From Epiperipatus broadwayi (taxonomy: Eukaryota > Onychophora > Udeonychophora > Euonychophora > Peripatidae), in assembly GCA_028023455.1 (NCBI GenBank), contig JAQFVV010012496.1:372001-436000 (forward strand): a stretch of DNA of 64,000 nt, written 5' to 3'. This document shows, in pieces, positions 10,685 through 22,689 of the stretch. Position numbers and translations under genes: made by a program. Under the pieces are notes generated by a model. The model was not told the DNA's origin, did no database searches, and saw only the letters and a program-made list of their open reading frames with translations. Each line of letters starts with the position of its first letter. Positions within the stretch are counted from its first letter, which is position 1.

Positions 10685-10918
10685 TCTCAATATCAATAAT
10701 AATCAACAATTTCAAACTGTTTCCAAGGCAACCTCCTTTTAAAAATAAAGGTGGAGTCCCAGCTTTATTAATGGTGTAATTGATAGACATTAAATATTGC
10801 AGCTTGAATATAAGTATATTAAACTATTAATAAAGGTGGGTTTCCACCTTTATTATTAAAAGGAGGTTGCCTTGGTAACAGTTTGAAATTGTTGATTATT
10901 ATTGATATTGGGATTATA
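10685..10918. repeat. Palindromic MITE-like hairpin
   Basis: The arm 10683-10760 (ctcaatatcaataataatcaac through gcaacctccttttaa) is nearly the exact reverse complement of 10835-10914. The loop is about 75 bp. Inside each arm is a smaller palindrome around taaaggtgg. No coding sequence. Confidence 0.75.
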
Positions 10919-11500
10919 TGAGTGTGGACTGGTTTTTAATGATTACTTACAAACCCATTTAGCCTTGAGAATTATTACACTTATTATTTAAATAATATTC
11001 CTATACCCATACATTTTTTAAAATTATGACTTTAATTCTGAACAGTCTCTGAATGTAGAGTGAAATATATATATATATCATATTTATAGCAGTAAGCTTT
11101 TATAGTAATTTATTTATAAGGCAAACAATGAATTTGATTTTATAATTACACAAGTTAAAACTAATTAACTGTTCAAATATCTGATATTTTTATCTAATGT
11201 TTTATTAAATATTATATATATTTGTTACATCTTTGGTAAGCAGAAAACTTAACATTTAAATGTATATAAATTATAGCATCCTTTTACATTTTAAACATAG
11301 ATATTGAAAAAAATATGCTAATGACTCCTATGCTGCATTTTGACTTAACCAGGTCTCTTCAGTAGGCCAAACTACACACATTTGAAATAGATAAATGTGT
11401 ATTAGTCTAATTATTTAAAATATAAAATTGTAGAAAAAGTGAATCGTTAAAATATTGAGATTGTCATATACCTACTTAAAAAGTATTAAAAAAATATAGT
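10919..11500. other. Unassigned AT-rich stretch
   Basis: Nothing recognised; short TA runs near 11069-11078. Confidence 0.4.
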
Positions 11501-11616
11501 TTTTTTTTTTTTCAATACGTCATAGTATCGGCCGGGACGTGAACCAGCAACAACCGTCTGCAACCAACTGCTTAATCTTGCAAGACGGCTGCACTGACCT
11601 CTCGGCTAACAATTTT
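11501..11616 (-). mobile_element. tRNA-derived SINE
   Basis: On the minus strand it starts with a tRNA-like head (ttagccgagaggtcagtgcagc, A box), a long variable region, then a B box (ggttcacgtcccgg form) and tgacgta, and ends in a poly-A tail (the T run at 11501-11512). It belongs to the same family as 29561, 36883 and 41036. The long variable region resembles a Ser/Leu-type tRNA source. Confidence 0.8.
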
Positions 11617-11889
11617 GAACTTTATTAACCTTAAAGTATATTTTTAATATTAAAAATATAATAATTTATTACCTAATAAAATTTAATAATAATCAAATAA
11701 TATATATTGAAAGTAGTTGTAAGTGCTGATTAAAAATGGGCATTTGTAATGTAAATTTACATTATTTGTATAATATTAAAGCAAATAAGATGGATGGAGT
11801 CAAAAACTGTCAATTAACATTTAAAAGATCTACAAAAATTATAAATGATTGCCGTAAGACTAAAACTTTCATCTGAACAGTTTCATCAG
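11617..11889. other. Unassigned AT-rich stretch
   Basis: Nothing recognised. Confidence 0.4.
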
Positions 11890-12182
11890 TCAAGAACAGC
11901 GCTCTAATTTCTTATAAACTGCCGAGCAATAAGCCATATATATTTTACCCTGCGTGGATTTGGCGCAGTTGGTAGAGTAGCCACTTGGAATTTGGAGATC
12001 CCAGGATCAAGTTCAGGCCCTTAAACTTCTTATGAAATCCTGACCAATAAAGTCATATGCATTTTTTATCCCTACGTTTGAAACAGTTGGTAGAGTATCC
12101 AATTTGGAATTCCAGGATCGATCCCGGTGTTTGCAAGTCGGCAATCAAACTTCTCAGAAACTCCCAAACAATAAGATATACA
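11890..12182 (+). repeat. tRNA-like tandem units, second site
   Basis: About two units related to 5560-6200: tttggcgcagttggtagagtag at 11949 and cagttggtagagtatcc at 12081, each followed by a B-box-like ggatca/ggatcg block and the gagcaataa phrase. Divergence from the first array is substantial. Confidence 0.6.
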
Positions 12183-12195
12183 CTTTTTAAGCCAA

Positions 12196-12850
12196 TAAAC
12201 ATCACATGATCACCATTTCTTATGCTTTCTTACAACTGTAATTAAAACAGGCAAAATTCTCTATACGTATTGCCATTCAGTGCAAGCCAAAGTAATCAAT
12301 GGATGCCAGAAGGCTTGTGCATAAAATCCCTGTCTAGTGCCTACTCATCCAAAATTGCTAAATTAGTTTCTGGCATATGGCCTTCATCAGTAAGGAGTCT
12401 TTGGATCTGAGAGCATTGAGCCTTGATTTTAGGATCTAATGCAACCCCCCAGCAGCCACCATTTATCTCTACTTAACTACAAAACCATGAGTCTTAAATT
12501 GAAAACACTAATATTTTCAATCCAAAATCATTAGCTTATATAGTCAGATTGGTCTGAACTCAGTTCAGTACTCATACATTTTTCGTGACTTTGGTTCTTT
12601 AATAACCATAGCCACCACTAAGTAGAAATAAAAGGTGGCTGCTGGAGGGTTGCATTAAATCCTAAGATCTGGGTGCAGTGCTCTCAGATCCAAAGCTCCT
12701 GGCTAACGAAGGCCATAAGCCAGAAACTAGTCTGGGGATATTGGAGGAGTAGGCACTAGATGGGAATTTTATGCACAAGCCTTCTGGCATCCATTGATTA
12801 TTCTAGCTTGCACTGAGTGGCAATACGTACAGAGTTTTGCCTGTTTTAAT
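12196..12850. repeat. Family C fold-back, near full length (C3)
   Basis: The left arm, about 12240-12480, pairs with 12610-12845. The central non-palindromic part, about 12480-12610, includes cagtactcatacattttt. The tail catcacatgatcaccat is present only at the left end. Each arm carries a family C hammerhead in inverted orientation. This is the best reference for the family layout. Confidence 0.75.
12347..12406 (-). ncRNA. Family C hammerhead ribozyme (C3, left arm)
   Basis: On the minus strand: ATCCAA (outer stem I), inner stem I strand, CTGATGA, stem II GGC/GCC with loop CATAT, GAAA, ACTAATT, and TTGGAT closing outer stem I. The GTC triplet has mutated to ATT. The right-arm copy (about 12688-12745) reads CTAACGA and is also damaged. 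Confidence 0.6.
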
Positions 12851-13849
12851 ATATGCATTTTCTTATTTATTTATTTTTTATGACCAGGCCTTGTATATTC
12901 ATCGTCACACAATCAAATTTTAATTAAAACATATTTTACCATCTAATCTTATGGATTTATTACATAAAAGCACTCCAGATGATTTATATATATAAATGGT
13001 TTTTTTAAGCTCCGAAGAGGTTTTAACTATATACAAATATATAATTAAATCAAATTTGTCAACTGAAAACATTTTTTTCTCGTTGCAACTAAAACTTAAA
13101 CAAAGAAGGCTTTTGAATTATAATAATTAAATTAGTAATCATATGTTTCAAATTAAATAATAATTCAGCACACATATTAAAATAAAAAGCAATTAATTTC
13201 AAGTAAATTATATTATTTGTTTATTAATTTTAATAATGTAAAAAATATTTTTAACTATTTGTTATATAATAATAAACGTTTATCAGTGATTCAATTTATT
13301 TTTAAAAAAAATGTAAGCTACATTTCTGGATATATTTATTTAGAATTAAATAGAAATAATAAAATTTTAAAGCTCAGAAGCTGATCCCATCAAACGACTT
13401 AACGCAGCGGGAGAACTATATTCTGCGATAGTTATCTTTCTAAGCCCAACCCAAAAGGCATTGGATATGTTTTAACTGATAAGAGATATCTTGTCTGAGT
13501 GACCGTGAAGAGTAAGTTCTTTGTTAGTCAGTGATGCAAAGTCTGATTAAACAAAACTTAGTCCAACATCCAGAACGCATTATCTTCCAATAAAGAAAAA
13601 TTGGCTTTTTGTTAGTTTTATCTAATTAGGTTAAAAGTAAAGGTAATGAATTAAATCAACATACTTGTTAACTTTATAATTTCTTTGCATGCGTATAGAT
13701 TCCATCACTATTCTTTTGTTGTTGTTGTTTTTTTTTTAAAAAGAAGCTTTTTAGACAATTATAAATTATTATGAATATTGAATAAAACAGGTTGTGTTCA
13801 AACTCGTATATATCGTAATAAAAATCATAGAAAACGGTAATGTAAATTG
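12851..13849. other. Unassigned, with a CpG-containing island at 13375-13560
   Basis: Most of the stretch is AT-rich. Bases 13375-13560 are clearly less so, contain several CpG (aaacgac, taacgcagcggg, gaccgtg) and include a splice-donor-like GTAAGT at 13510. All six frames are interrupted by stops, so I make no gene call. Confidence 0.3.
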
Positions 13850-13989
13850 TGAGTGGGGAGGGGAGACATTCTGAGACTTTGATTTTGATTGCAGTACTAA
13901 AGTTGACTATGGTATCGCTAAATCTTTATATATAGGATGGTCAAGTTTTTATATGAGAGATTGCAGTTTATGGATAATAAAAGAGTAGC

Positions 13990-14741
13990 CAAAATAGCTT
14001 AATTGGGTTATAAGTAAAGGGCAGTCAACAAGATGGATGAGAAAGGTAATGCTGTAAGCAGATGATTTGGATAAAGAATTTATGTCAGTATATTTGTACA
14101 AAAGGTGGAATAATTGTGTTAGGAGGATTGTTGAGGGTTATAGTAGTAAGGAGTGGGATAAAAGAATAGATGCATAATAAATAATAGGGAGTTGGAGAGA
14201 TGGAGAACTAGTATGGAGAAGTAAAAAGTGTTTAAATATATATAGAAGTAAACAAAACATTGGGTGTGAGTTAATTTATGAAAATAGCAAGGAAAGTAGT
14301 TTACTGTTTAAGGCTCGAACAGGATATTTAGCAACAAGGGAATATACATGTAAATAGAAAAATATGGGTGATTTACTTTGCAAGTTGTGTAAGGAAGGCA
14401 TAGAAAATATTAGGCATCTGTTGATTCAATGTAAATGCTTGAAAGCAGAAAGAGTACAAATAATGAAGTTATGGAAGTGTAAATATAAACAAAGTGATTA
14501 TACAGAAAGTGCATTATTGGTTTTTATGCTGGGTTTGGGAACAGATAGGGGGGATTTAGATATTAAGGCCATGGAGTTGACAAAGCTTATGTTGTGGAAA
14601 TGGGATGGAGCAGGATATGGGGAAACAGAGTGGGGGAATGCAAAGGGAAAGTTAAGTGGCAAACAGGTTTCTTTGGACATAGTAGTGAAGAGATTCCTGA
14701 CTCTGTATAAGGGGAAGTCACAGAGCATCACATCACATCAT
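13990..14741 (+). pseudogene. Non-LTR retrotransposon ORF2 C-terminus and 3' end
   Basis: An open segment, 14364-14765, and the in-frame stretch just upstream (LFKARTGYLAT then TCK, at 14307-14352) resemble the end of a LINE ORF2. The key motif is C-K-L-C..H-L-L-I-Q-C (C-x2-C-x8-H-x4-C), at about 14378-14433, the zinc-knuckle type found after reverse transcriptase in many non-LTR elements. Upstream frames are broken by stops, so this is a dead copy. The element's 3' end is marked by a catcacatcacatca simple repeat at 14726-14740; the ORF beyond it is chance. Its last ~172 bp reappears as the satellite at 58672-59708. Confidence 0.7.
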
Positions 14742-16101
14742 TTTGAATGCAAGGAGACACTCTGATTCTTTTTGAAGGGTTAAAAAATGGATCAGGATGG
14801 AATTTTAATGTTGTTGAAGTAAATTCTACCAAAATGTTGTTTGTAGAGTAAATGAACATGGATAGATTGTTCACTAACACATATTTTAGTACTATGCATT
14901 TACTGGCTTTAATCTTTGAGCTTAAAACCAAAAGAACTTTGTGGTCTTTTTTCTATAATGCCTTTTGATAAAGTGATGGGATAAAAAAGTTTGCTGAAGT
15001 GATGTAAAGAGAAGCCTGGGAGGAGGAAGCTGGATTAACATGATAAGATTTCATCTCACAAAGTATTGACAAAGGCTGGAAATTATTATAAGAAGACATT
15101 TGTAATCAATCTTTAACAGAATATTTGTTTCAATAGTCTGAGATTTTATATATTATTGTCTTAAGTGCCTACAATTTTCAATTTTTTTTACACACAATAA
15201 GGAGTGCTATACTCCCTAAATTAAAACTGTCATCAATAATAATCTAAAATAAATAGTATATAGTGTTTGTATGTATTTTTAAATAATAAACAATCTTTAT
15301 AAGCCCAAATCAGGGCAAAATGCGCTCCAGCAACTCATAATAATAAAAAACAGAAGACATTTCTCATCGGGTTGCAAAATTCTAGAGGGTAAAAATTTTA
15401 ACTGTTCCATCCTTCCTACTTTATAGCTAAAAATAGCTAGGAATGCATTTCTTAGCCAATTTTGGATGACTAGCTGGGTATATAAGGATGTTAATCTAAC
15501 AAAAAGAGGTTAACTCTATATAAAGTGGAATTGCTTTTAAGTTTATCTTATCCCAGAACTGAACACTAGATCATGAACATGTTAAACAGATACACCATGA
15601 GGCTCTTATAGATGTATGTGAGTAACATTATGGAAAAGATTTATGTTTTGTATTTTCTTTATGTACATAATGGGTACTATCTTTAAATGTGAGGGTTTTT
15701 TTAAAACTATTTTCACTAGCAACTAGGATTCAAGTAAAAATTGAAAGACAATTTTATAATATTAAATGTATAATATTTGAATACAAGTATAATGTATATA
15801 CTAAAATTTAGATATAATTAGAGGGAATTAGTACAGTCTTTCAAGCTCCCTTCTGCTCCATCTTATATAACAGATACACATAACCACATACATGTAAAAA
15901 AGATAAAATTCAATAAGAGGGTGAGATTTTTAATAATAAATGAAATGTTTACTATAATTTAACTTTAGTCTCATTATTAAACCAAATGATATACGTCAGA
16001 TGATTAAATATAAATACAGCTTTATTAACACAAAACATAATTTTTTATGTGAATTTTCTTAAAAGAAAATAAACTACTGATTTAAGAAATGCAGATATTT
16101 C
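14742..16101. other. Unassigned stretch
   Basis: AT-rich with a few less AT-rich patches (15300-15560). No coding or RNA motif recognised. Confidence 0.4.
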
Positions 16102-16203
16102 AATTTTTTTTCTCCATATGTCAAATGCATTGACCGGGAAGTGAACCCATGCCAGATGCTTGGAAGGCAGCTATGCTAACCACTAGGCCACCAATACTTG
16201 ACA
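16102..16203 (-). mobile_element. tRNA-derived SINE, second subtype
   Basis: On the minus strand: ggtggcctagtggttagc (A box), then a gccttccaag region, and gggttcacttcccgg (B box), tgacatatgg, poly-A. It differs from the 11501 type in the anticodon and variable region, and is closer to 31541. Confidence 0.8.
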
Positions 16204-16234
16204 GTTTTCTTCTTGGTTATACATTGTACAAGCT

Positions 16235-16480
16235 TACACCTGCATTTATATATGTAATATATGCAAGATTCGAACTCAGACTTTCATACGACCCAGAACT
16301 CTCTGTGCCATCTTATATTGCTGACCCACTTGGTCACACACCTGTTGAAAAGATAAATAATCACCAATATAATATTTTGTGCTAAATCAGCACTCATCAG
16401 TTAGTCCAGATTACCATCTCCACGCATATATACAAACAGTACTCAGCTTTATAATAAGATAGCCAATCTTCTTGATTATA
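16235..16480 (-). repeat. Family A copy (A5)
   Basis: It is the reverse complement of family A from its tRNA-like end (gattcgaactcagactttc at 16267) through the ribozyme to the agatagccaatctt block at 16459. Confidence 0.7.
16358..16425 (-). ncRNA. Type I hammerhead ribozyme, one core change (A5)
   Basis: On the minus strand: the GGTAATC stem I strand, CTGATGA, stem II GTGCT/AGCAC, AAAA in place of GAAA, then TTGG and GATTATT. Stem III is altered (ATATTATA). Confidence 0.6.
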
Positions 16481-16789
16481 ATAAATTATGAAATTTTATT
16501 TTATACTAAGTCCTGTTTACAGAAATATAAATCTGGTCATTAACATTTCTTAATTAAAGCTAGTTAAATTTCAGTATTTTTATGGAAATAAATTTCAAAT
16601 TATATATTTCTTGAATGCTGTTGTTATTTTTTTTTTTTTTTAGGTGAACTACTGGTTTAGGAGTAGACGATGCACTATGGCATTTTTATCGGAGTCAGAA
16701 ATCTTTCAGCCAAACCTGTTGCCACTTTACCCTTTCCTTTCCATTCCTCACCCTGGTTTTTTCATAATCCTTTTTATCATGCTGTACCA

Positions 16790-17715
16790 AACTCTTTATA
16801 CAGTAGTCCTACCCAGTCAACCCTTACTAATCAATGGATGCAGGAAGATTTGTTCATAAAATTCCCATCTAATACCCAGCTTGTGGCTTTCATCAGTGAG
16901 GAGCTTTGGATCTGAGAACACTGCGACTAGATCTAAGGCTCTAATTCAACTCTCCAACAGATATCTTTTACCTACTTATGTGACTATAAAGATAGGATCA
17001 AGATAAAATGCATTAATATTTTTAATCCAAGTCCATTCACTGCATTATCATATAAATCAGAAACCAGTTCAGCATTTATACCTTTTGGTGTTCTTGGTTT
17101 ATCAAAAACCACAGTCACCACCATCCTATGGGCAGGAATGTTATAAAACCATCAAACCATCACACAATCACCATTTTCTATTTTTACACAAGCTGTTATT
17201 AGCAGTAGCAAAATCTCCATACAGTGGTGTCACCTAAGCCTTAATAATCAATGGATGCAGAAATGTTGGGCATAAAATCCCTATCTAGTGTCTACTCATT
17301 CAATATTCCCCATCTCACCAACTAGTTTCTAGCTTGTAGCTTTTGTTAGTGAGGAACCTTGGATCTGAGAGCACTGCACTTAGATCTTATAATATATCCC
17401 CAGACCAATAGCCACTTCTTATCTATTTAGTTAACTATAATGCTAGGAACTCAAAATGAAAACACATTGCTGTGTTTAATCCAAGCCCATTGTCCTATAT
17501 AGTCATATAGATCGACACCATCATCCTATAGGCAAAAATGGTATAAAACTCCCAAAACATCACATGGTCACTATTTCCTATGATTACACAAGCTGTTATT
17601 AGCCGTAGAAAACTCTCCATACAGTAGTGCTACCTAGTAGCAAGCCTTAGCAATCAATGCATGCCTACTCATTCAATATTCCCAGACTAGTTTCTAGTTT
17701 GTGGCATAGGGAATG
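16790..17715. repeat. Family C cluster (C4)
   Basis: Three consecutive partial copies begin near 16795, 17215 and 17605 (ctccatacagtagtg type start). Each is followed by the caatggatgcag, ctatctagtg and actagtttcta landmarks. The phrase catcacacaatcaccat / catcacatggtcac marks the tail between them (17160, 17558). They appear as direct copies about 390-420 bp apart, with no inverted second arm. Their minus-strand ribozyme cores are damaged. Confidence 0.65.
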
Positions 17716-18089
17716 ATATCATATGTTGAATTACCAGTTTATTCATAGATTTATTGTAATATAAAATACTGAGCTGAATCATATTTAGTACAAGATAGAA
17801 ATTTAGTTTTTCAAATCCAAATAATATAGATATTCATCATTATACATAAACGCTTCTTAATGATGTAAAAGATAATTAAAGTTATTAGTGCTAAAATAAG
17901 ATTCTAGAAGAGGATCGAGCGAGCGTTGATGATAATCAAGTATCTTTCCTTGGTTTTAGAATCCTATCTTCAAGTTACTCTAATTTGTTTTTGGGTAATT
18001 AATTTTGTAGACATTCGTATATCTTATTAATTTTTATTAGTCATTCATTAGACTAGAGATTCTCCATTTAATGAATAATTAAATTGTAG
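17716..18089. other. Unassigned, small hairpin near 17902-17975
   Basis: ataagattctagaagagg and the later gaatcctatcttcaag form an imperfect inverted repeat around a CpG-containing loop. Nothing else recognised. Confidence 0.35.
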
Positions 18090-18285
18090 TACTTCCCCCA
18101 TCTATATATAGTGAACAAATGATAAAGATATGTGTAAGAGAATGTGACCTGGGCCAACTAATGAATGCTGGTTCAGCATGAAATGTACATCCTGGGGATC
18201 ATACTTGTCTTTCACATGTCTTTGGACATATATTTATAATTATGTCCCTCCAAAAGGTGTTCAAAGTTGGTAGAAACCAGTCTCT
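18090..18285 (+). repeat. Family R fragment, 362-bp subtype (R2 plus)
   Basis: The segment matches 54930-55110 (aagatatatgtaagagattgtgacctggg, then tccctccaaaaggtgtt and agaaaccagtc). It faces the minus-strand array that begins at about 18290, so two subtypes are head to head. Confidence 0.65.
18139..18210 (+). ncRNA. Type I hammerhead ribozyme, variant core (R2 plus)
   Basis: Stem I is GTGACC..CCAA with CTGGGGATCAT. The core reads CTAATGA (G5 to A). Stem II is ATGCTG/CAGCAT. GAAA is intact. Stem III is the 8-bp palindrome ATGTACAT, and the triplet is ATC. Confidence 0.6.
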
Positions 18286-18289
18286 ATAG

Positions 18290-18725
18290 ATATAATAAAC
18301 ACCTCCATTACTTCCCCATTCTTTTTAAATTCATATAAATAAAGATATAATAAAAGACAAATGACCCCCAAGACGCATTTCGTGTTGAACCAGCACTCAT
18401 CAGTTGGCCCAGGTCACAATCTCTCATATATATCTTTATTATATGCAAAGTATTTATCTAGAGTAAATTGTTACTTTTTCATTTACCATTGTCAAACTTC
18501 CTCCACTCACAGCCTTGACGCCATCCATTTCAGATAAATACACCAATAACTATTACTAATCATTTTTGAAACTAAAGATTATCTCTAGCACAGATATAAA
18601 CTTTAAATCTCAGTTAAAGATTAATATATCTGATTTTTTAAATTTGCACACACGGAGTTATAAACACATCCATTACTTCCCCATTCTTTTTAAATTCATA
18701 TAAATAAAGATATAATAAAAGATGA
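18290..18725 (-). repeat. Family R retrozyme-like array (R2 minus)
   Basis: A ~62-bp block (cattacttccccattc..ataataaaaga) occurs at 18306-18358 and again at about 18671-18723, an offset of 365 bp. One complete unit plus this terminal repetition is present, with the ribozyme near one end. The rest of the unit matches 60441-61290 in reverse complement. Confidence 0.7.
18354..18430 (-). ncRNA. Type I hammerhead ribozyme, intact core
   Basis: On the minus strand: GTGACC..CCAA, CTGATGA, stem II GTGCTG/CAACAC (one mismatch), GAAA, ATGCGT (stem III ATG/CGT, one wobble), triplet GTC, TTGG..GGTCAT. All invariant core residues are present. The predicted cleavage site falls between plus-strand 18371 and 18372. 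This is the family R copy most likely to be active. Confidence 0.75.
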
Positions 18726-19509
18726 GTCAGAGTGGTGTAATGAAAATAACACTAGAAAAATAATACTCATTAAATTAATTACGATTTTTTTCTCTAAATT
18801 ATTTCCTTGTTTGAAATTCTAATACCGATTTATATTAATAATTATCAAATTTTGATATTACTTTGCGATAATTATTATTACAATATTAAGTCAAAAATAA
18901 CTATTAAAAGCCAGCTAGTTAAAATTAATTTCGGTTTAAGACTACAGATCTCACCCTATCTGGTTTAAGATCTGGAAAGTTATGCCTTTGCTTAGTTCTG
19001 AAAAAAAAAATAACCAGATGACTAGAGTGAACTTTCAAGAGGAACGTCAAAATCACTCACTCTGATTCTCATCATAATAGAGGATCGCTCTTAAATAACA
19101 TCGCCTTTAAAAGTGTGTTTATACTGACCACTCTTTAAAGTGAAAAAGTTGATCTGGATTTTATCAGCAATGAATTTAAAAGTTATATGTTGGATTTGAA
19201 TTACAAGCTTCATATTAAGATTATTAGATGTATTTTTTAAATGTAAACTCACTAAAACGGATAAATATTAGAACTAGCAAATAAATAAATCAAACACATA
19301 TCACAGCATCATACTAGCTTGAAACTTTCTTTAAAAAAATTAAAATCGATATAAATATGATTTTAAAAAGTTTTTAAAAATAATATTAAAATTCAATACA
19401 AAGTTTTGTGAGTTTGCGTGTGGAAATAGCACAAGTTAAAAACAAAGCAATTTATTTCTAATGAATTGCGTAAACTTAACTATAAATAAAAGTTGGTATC
19501 TATATACAT
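18726..19509. other. Unassigned stretch
   Basis: Bases 18925-19140 are less AT-rich than the rest and contain a short coding-like frame (19017-19064, ATG to TGA), too short to support a gene. Confidence 0.35.
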
Positions 19510-19925
19510 ATATAAATATTTGCCCATCCCTCTTCTATTTTTTTAAATAAATAAGGTCCTATATATGAGGGGTCAGAATTACTTGAGGTCAACATGGGCA
19601 TGGCAATAATATTGGCATCAGCTTGGGATTTGGGCTTTCCATCATCAGATTTTCAATGGTATGGATGGCTGAAGAGTTGAAGGTTGGAGTGGATTGAAGC
19701 CTGTCCATTAAAGTATGAAGATTTGCTAATATATATGTGTGGGAGATAATAATCTGGACCAACTGAGGAGTGCTGGTTTAGGATGAAATACATATATTGG
19801 TGAATATTTATCTTTTCTATGTGCATGTGGTCATGTGTATCAGTAGTATGAGATAGTATGGATAGTTGAAGGGTGCTTGAAAGTCTGAGTTCAAATCCCC
19901 TATATATACATATGCAAATAAAATA
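19510..19925 (+). repeat. Family A copy, near complete unit (A6)
   Basis: It starts at the tttgcccatccctc block (19521), then passes through ggggtcagaatta and aggtcaacatggg, catcagattttcaatgg, the ribozyme, and the tRNA-like end agttcaaatcccctatata at 19889-19907. This fixes the unit order independently of 9061-9775. Confidence 0.75.
19745..19812 (+). ncRNA. Type I hammerhead ribozyme (A6)
   Basis: The core CTGAGGA starts at 19763; N7 is G, which the hammerhead core allows. GAAA is kept, with ATACATATA before TTGG. Stem II has one mismatch (GTGCT with AGGAT). Confidence 0.6.
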
Positions 19926-21739
19926 AAAATGAAACAATCTTTAAAAGCCCACTGCAGGGAAAAAGTCTCTTGAGTAGTCTTTCATATATGAAAGATATGG
20001 TATTAATATTTATTAGGTTTGGCTTTTCACGAAGGGGTAAAAGTTTACCAGATGGTTTATCTATGGGTTGAACTACCTAAAAAACCTTATAAGCCTGATT
20101 AGAACTTGGGAAATTTTATTTCATCCTGATTGGATTTGAAATCAGTTTCTAAGCATAATGTGTTAATGTACATTGTAGCACTTACTATGTTAGCTCCTTT
20201 AAATATATATATACTTTATACTGATAATGAGAACAATTGATTCCCAAAAATACCTTATAAAGTAAAGTTTAACATAAAAAAAAAGCAACTATAATGAGTT
20301 TCTATGGGGAAAAACTATTTTGTTATTTTGATATTACAAAAATAAAGCTTAAATTGAAAAAAAGTATTAATAAATAAATATTTTACTAACCACATTATTA
20401 AGAAAATATTAACTTGTGGATAATTATACCATTTAAAAACATCCTGGTAGCTATAATTTTTTAAAAAATTTCTTTTTCATAATTGGTCTTTCATTTTGCT
20501 TCTTATGCGGCCAAAGAATATATTTCCTGGACCAAAATTAATTGAATTAAAAAAAGACATGAAAAAAAAAACTAACCATAATTTACAGTTCAAAATTAAA
20601 AAAATATTAATTCAACACAATGTACATTTTAATATTTATTCTTCACAGATTTTATGTTCAATTATTTTAAATTTTATTTTTTGTAATTTCTAACCAGTAA
20701 AAATTTGAATTTTTTTTGCTGCACTATTAATTTTTTTATTGTACATAAATGCAGTGAAATTAAATAAAATATACATAATGAAGTGTTATTCAGTTAATTG
20801 CTGTCATTTTAATAATGTCTGTAATTTTTTTTCTCTTTTGCTGATCTATGTTTATGAGAAAACTTTATTATTTTGAATAGGACACAAACAAATTGTGAGA
20901 TTATTGATTTAAAATTGAAAAACTAAATGTCATTTTAAATTTACATTTAGTAATTTTGATCATATAAAGTTGATTATTAGTTGCATAGTGCTTAAAATCA
21001 TTTTTTTCTCAAAATAACTTATAATTATGGTGACTATTACCACCATCATATTTTTGCTGCAGGGAAAATAATATAAAAATTTTAATTCATAAACCTGATT
21101 GAATCAATCTAAATTAACTAATATAAGCATTTTACAATTAAATATCCATACACTTTATTGTCATATATGATCAAAGTATGTTATACACGTGCTAGTAAAA
21201 ATTTCCCTGACTTTGAATATGTCATAAATGATGTTTTGTAAAGCCGCTGGGTACAAATTAAATGGAATGCATTGATTGTATTTTAATACTTTAATAAAAA
21301 CAGTATTTTATACTGTATAATGAATAAACTATTGTATATTTTAAACACGAGTGCTACCATTTTATTCTCAAAAGACATACCATTAATAAAATATTATTCT
21401 ATGATATCAATTTTACAAAATGATAACCCTTTATTGCTTGCACTTTGAAAAAGTGACAATTGAATTTTTTTAAAATAATTCAATTTTTTTTAAAGATCAC
21501 AGTAATGAATAATCAATTGTAAATAAAAATAGTAGTTCATATTGACATTCATCACTATACCCTCATATAAAGATCTATCTTTAATTGGGGTAATAGTAGT
21601 ATATAAACCAATATACTTACAATATCTCAATATGACTTTAATATTTTTTTCCATTTTTATTACAAAATTTTAAAACTTCTAAGCATTAAAAAATTAAAAT
21701 ATTAAAAAAAAAATTTTTAAATAATGTTTTCATGTAAAC
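19926..21739. other. Unassigned, strongly AT-rich
   Basis: No motif recognised across 1.8 kb. Long A and T runs occur near 20277-20285 and 21697-21712. Confidence 0.4.
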
Positions 21740-21741
21740 AT

Positions 21742-21908
21742 CCAACTAAAATGTAGAAAAATAACAAAGTAATCAAAATAAAACACACATTGTGTCATTT
21801 TATAAAAGCATTTGAGGTCATAAAAATCAAAACTGCCTCAAATGCTTTTATAAAATGATACATTTTTTATAATTGGATTACTTTATTATTTTTCTACATT
21901 TTAGTCAG
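21742..21908. repeat. Palindromic MITE-like hairpin
   Basis: The arm 21744-21808 (ctaaaatgtagaaaaataa through gcatttgagg) pairs with 21834-21905 (cctcaaatgc through ttctacattttag). The loop is about 25 bp. It abuts a family B copy. Confidence 0.75.
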
Positions 21909-22205
21909 CTGTTATATAAAGAGCTCACAAATAAGCTGAACAAGTTTTGCAGAATATTTTCAACCCCAGATCAGTTTCTGCTACTGGCTTCCTTGGTGAG
22001 GTGCTAGAATATTCAAGCATTAGATTAAAAATACCAGGACAAGCCCAGAACTTTATCTAATGGATAACTATTATGTAGAAAATATGAAAATTTCAGACAT
22101 CCATATGTCTTCCAATCCAGCTATCTAACTTAAATAGCCATATGGGACTGCACCAAGTTCAAATATACCATATATTAATAACTTTGGCAATACAAAATCA
22201 CCAAA
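21909..22205 (-). repeat. Family B copy (B1)
   Basis: Matches 46250-46560 over its length: gagctcacaa, aagctttgcagaat, ccccagaccagtttctgctactggc, attcaagcattagatt, taccaggacaag, and caatacaaaatcaccaaagcctta. The minus-strand ribozyme region (21950-22015) keeps outer stem I (GAATAT with ATATTC) and GAAACTGATC, but the CTGANGA has become CCAAGGA. Confidence 0.65.
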
Positions 22206-22689
22206 GCCTTAACCTTTTAACCGCTAATTTTATTATTGGTTGTATCAGATAAAAATCAAATCTTTTAATTGGCCAACTCACAAACTGAAGACAAAGCCTA
22301 TTGTTAAAACATATTCGCCTATAATATTAAATTCAACTCAGATACGTTTATAAAAAGTATATTATTAATTTTTCAGGTTATGAAGAGAACGAAAGTTCTT
22401 TCAAAAATAAATTGCTATTTATTTATTCTAAAATATTCAATATCGGCAACATAAAAGCTATAATATAAACAAAAAGATCGACTTTTACGTTATAGAAAAG
22501 TAAATATTTCTTTTTACTACATCTTCAATATTTTTACTTAAATCTTCAATATTTTTCGAAAATAATTTTGTTTTTTTATTATTCTCTCTGAAAATAATTT
22601 TAATTTCTCAAAATATTCTTTTATAATAATTTAAATCGTATTCGAAATGAAAATCTCAGCGTTTTTCTTTATTTTCTTTGATCAGGCAG
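22206..22689. other. AT-rich DNA upstream of a promoter-like segment
   Basis: No repeats recognised. Several CpG appear toward the right end. Confidence 0.35.

Noticed and set aside
14498-14731. Minus-strand ORF opposite the LINE
   Set aside because: It is a shadow of the plus-strand zinc-knuckle frame; the LINE orientation is fixed by that motif and the 3' simple repeat.
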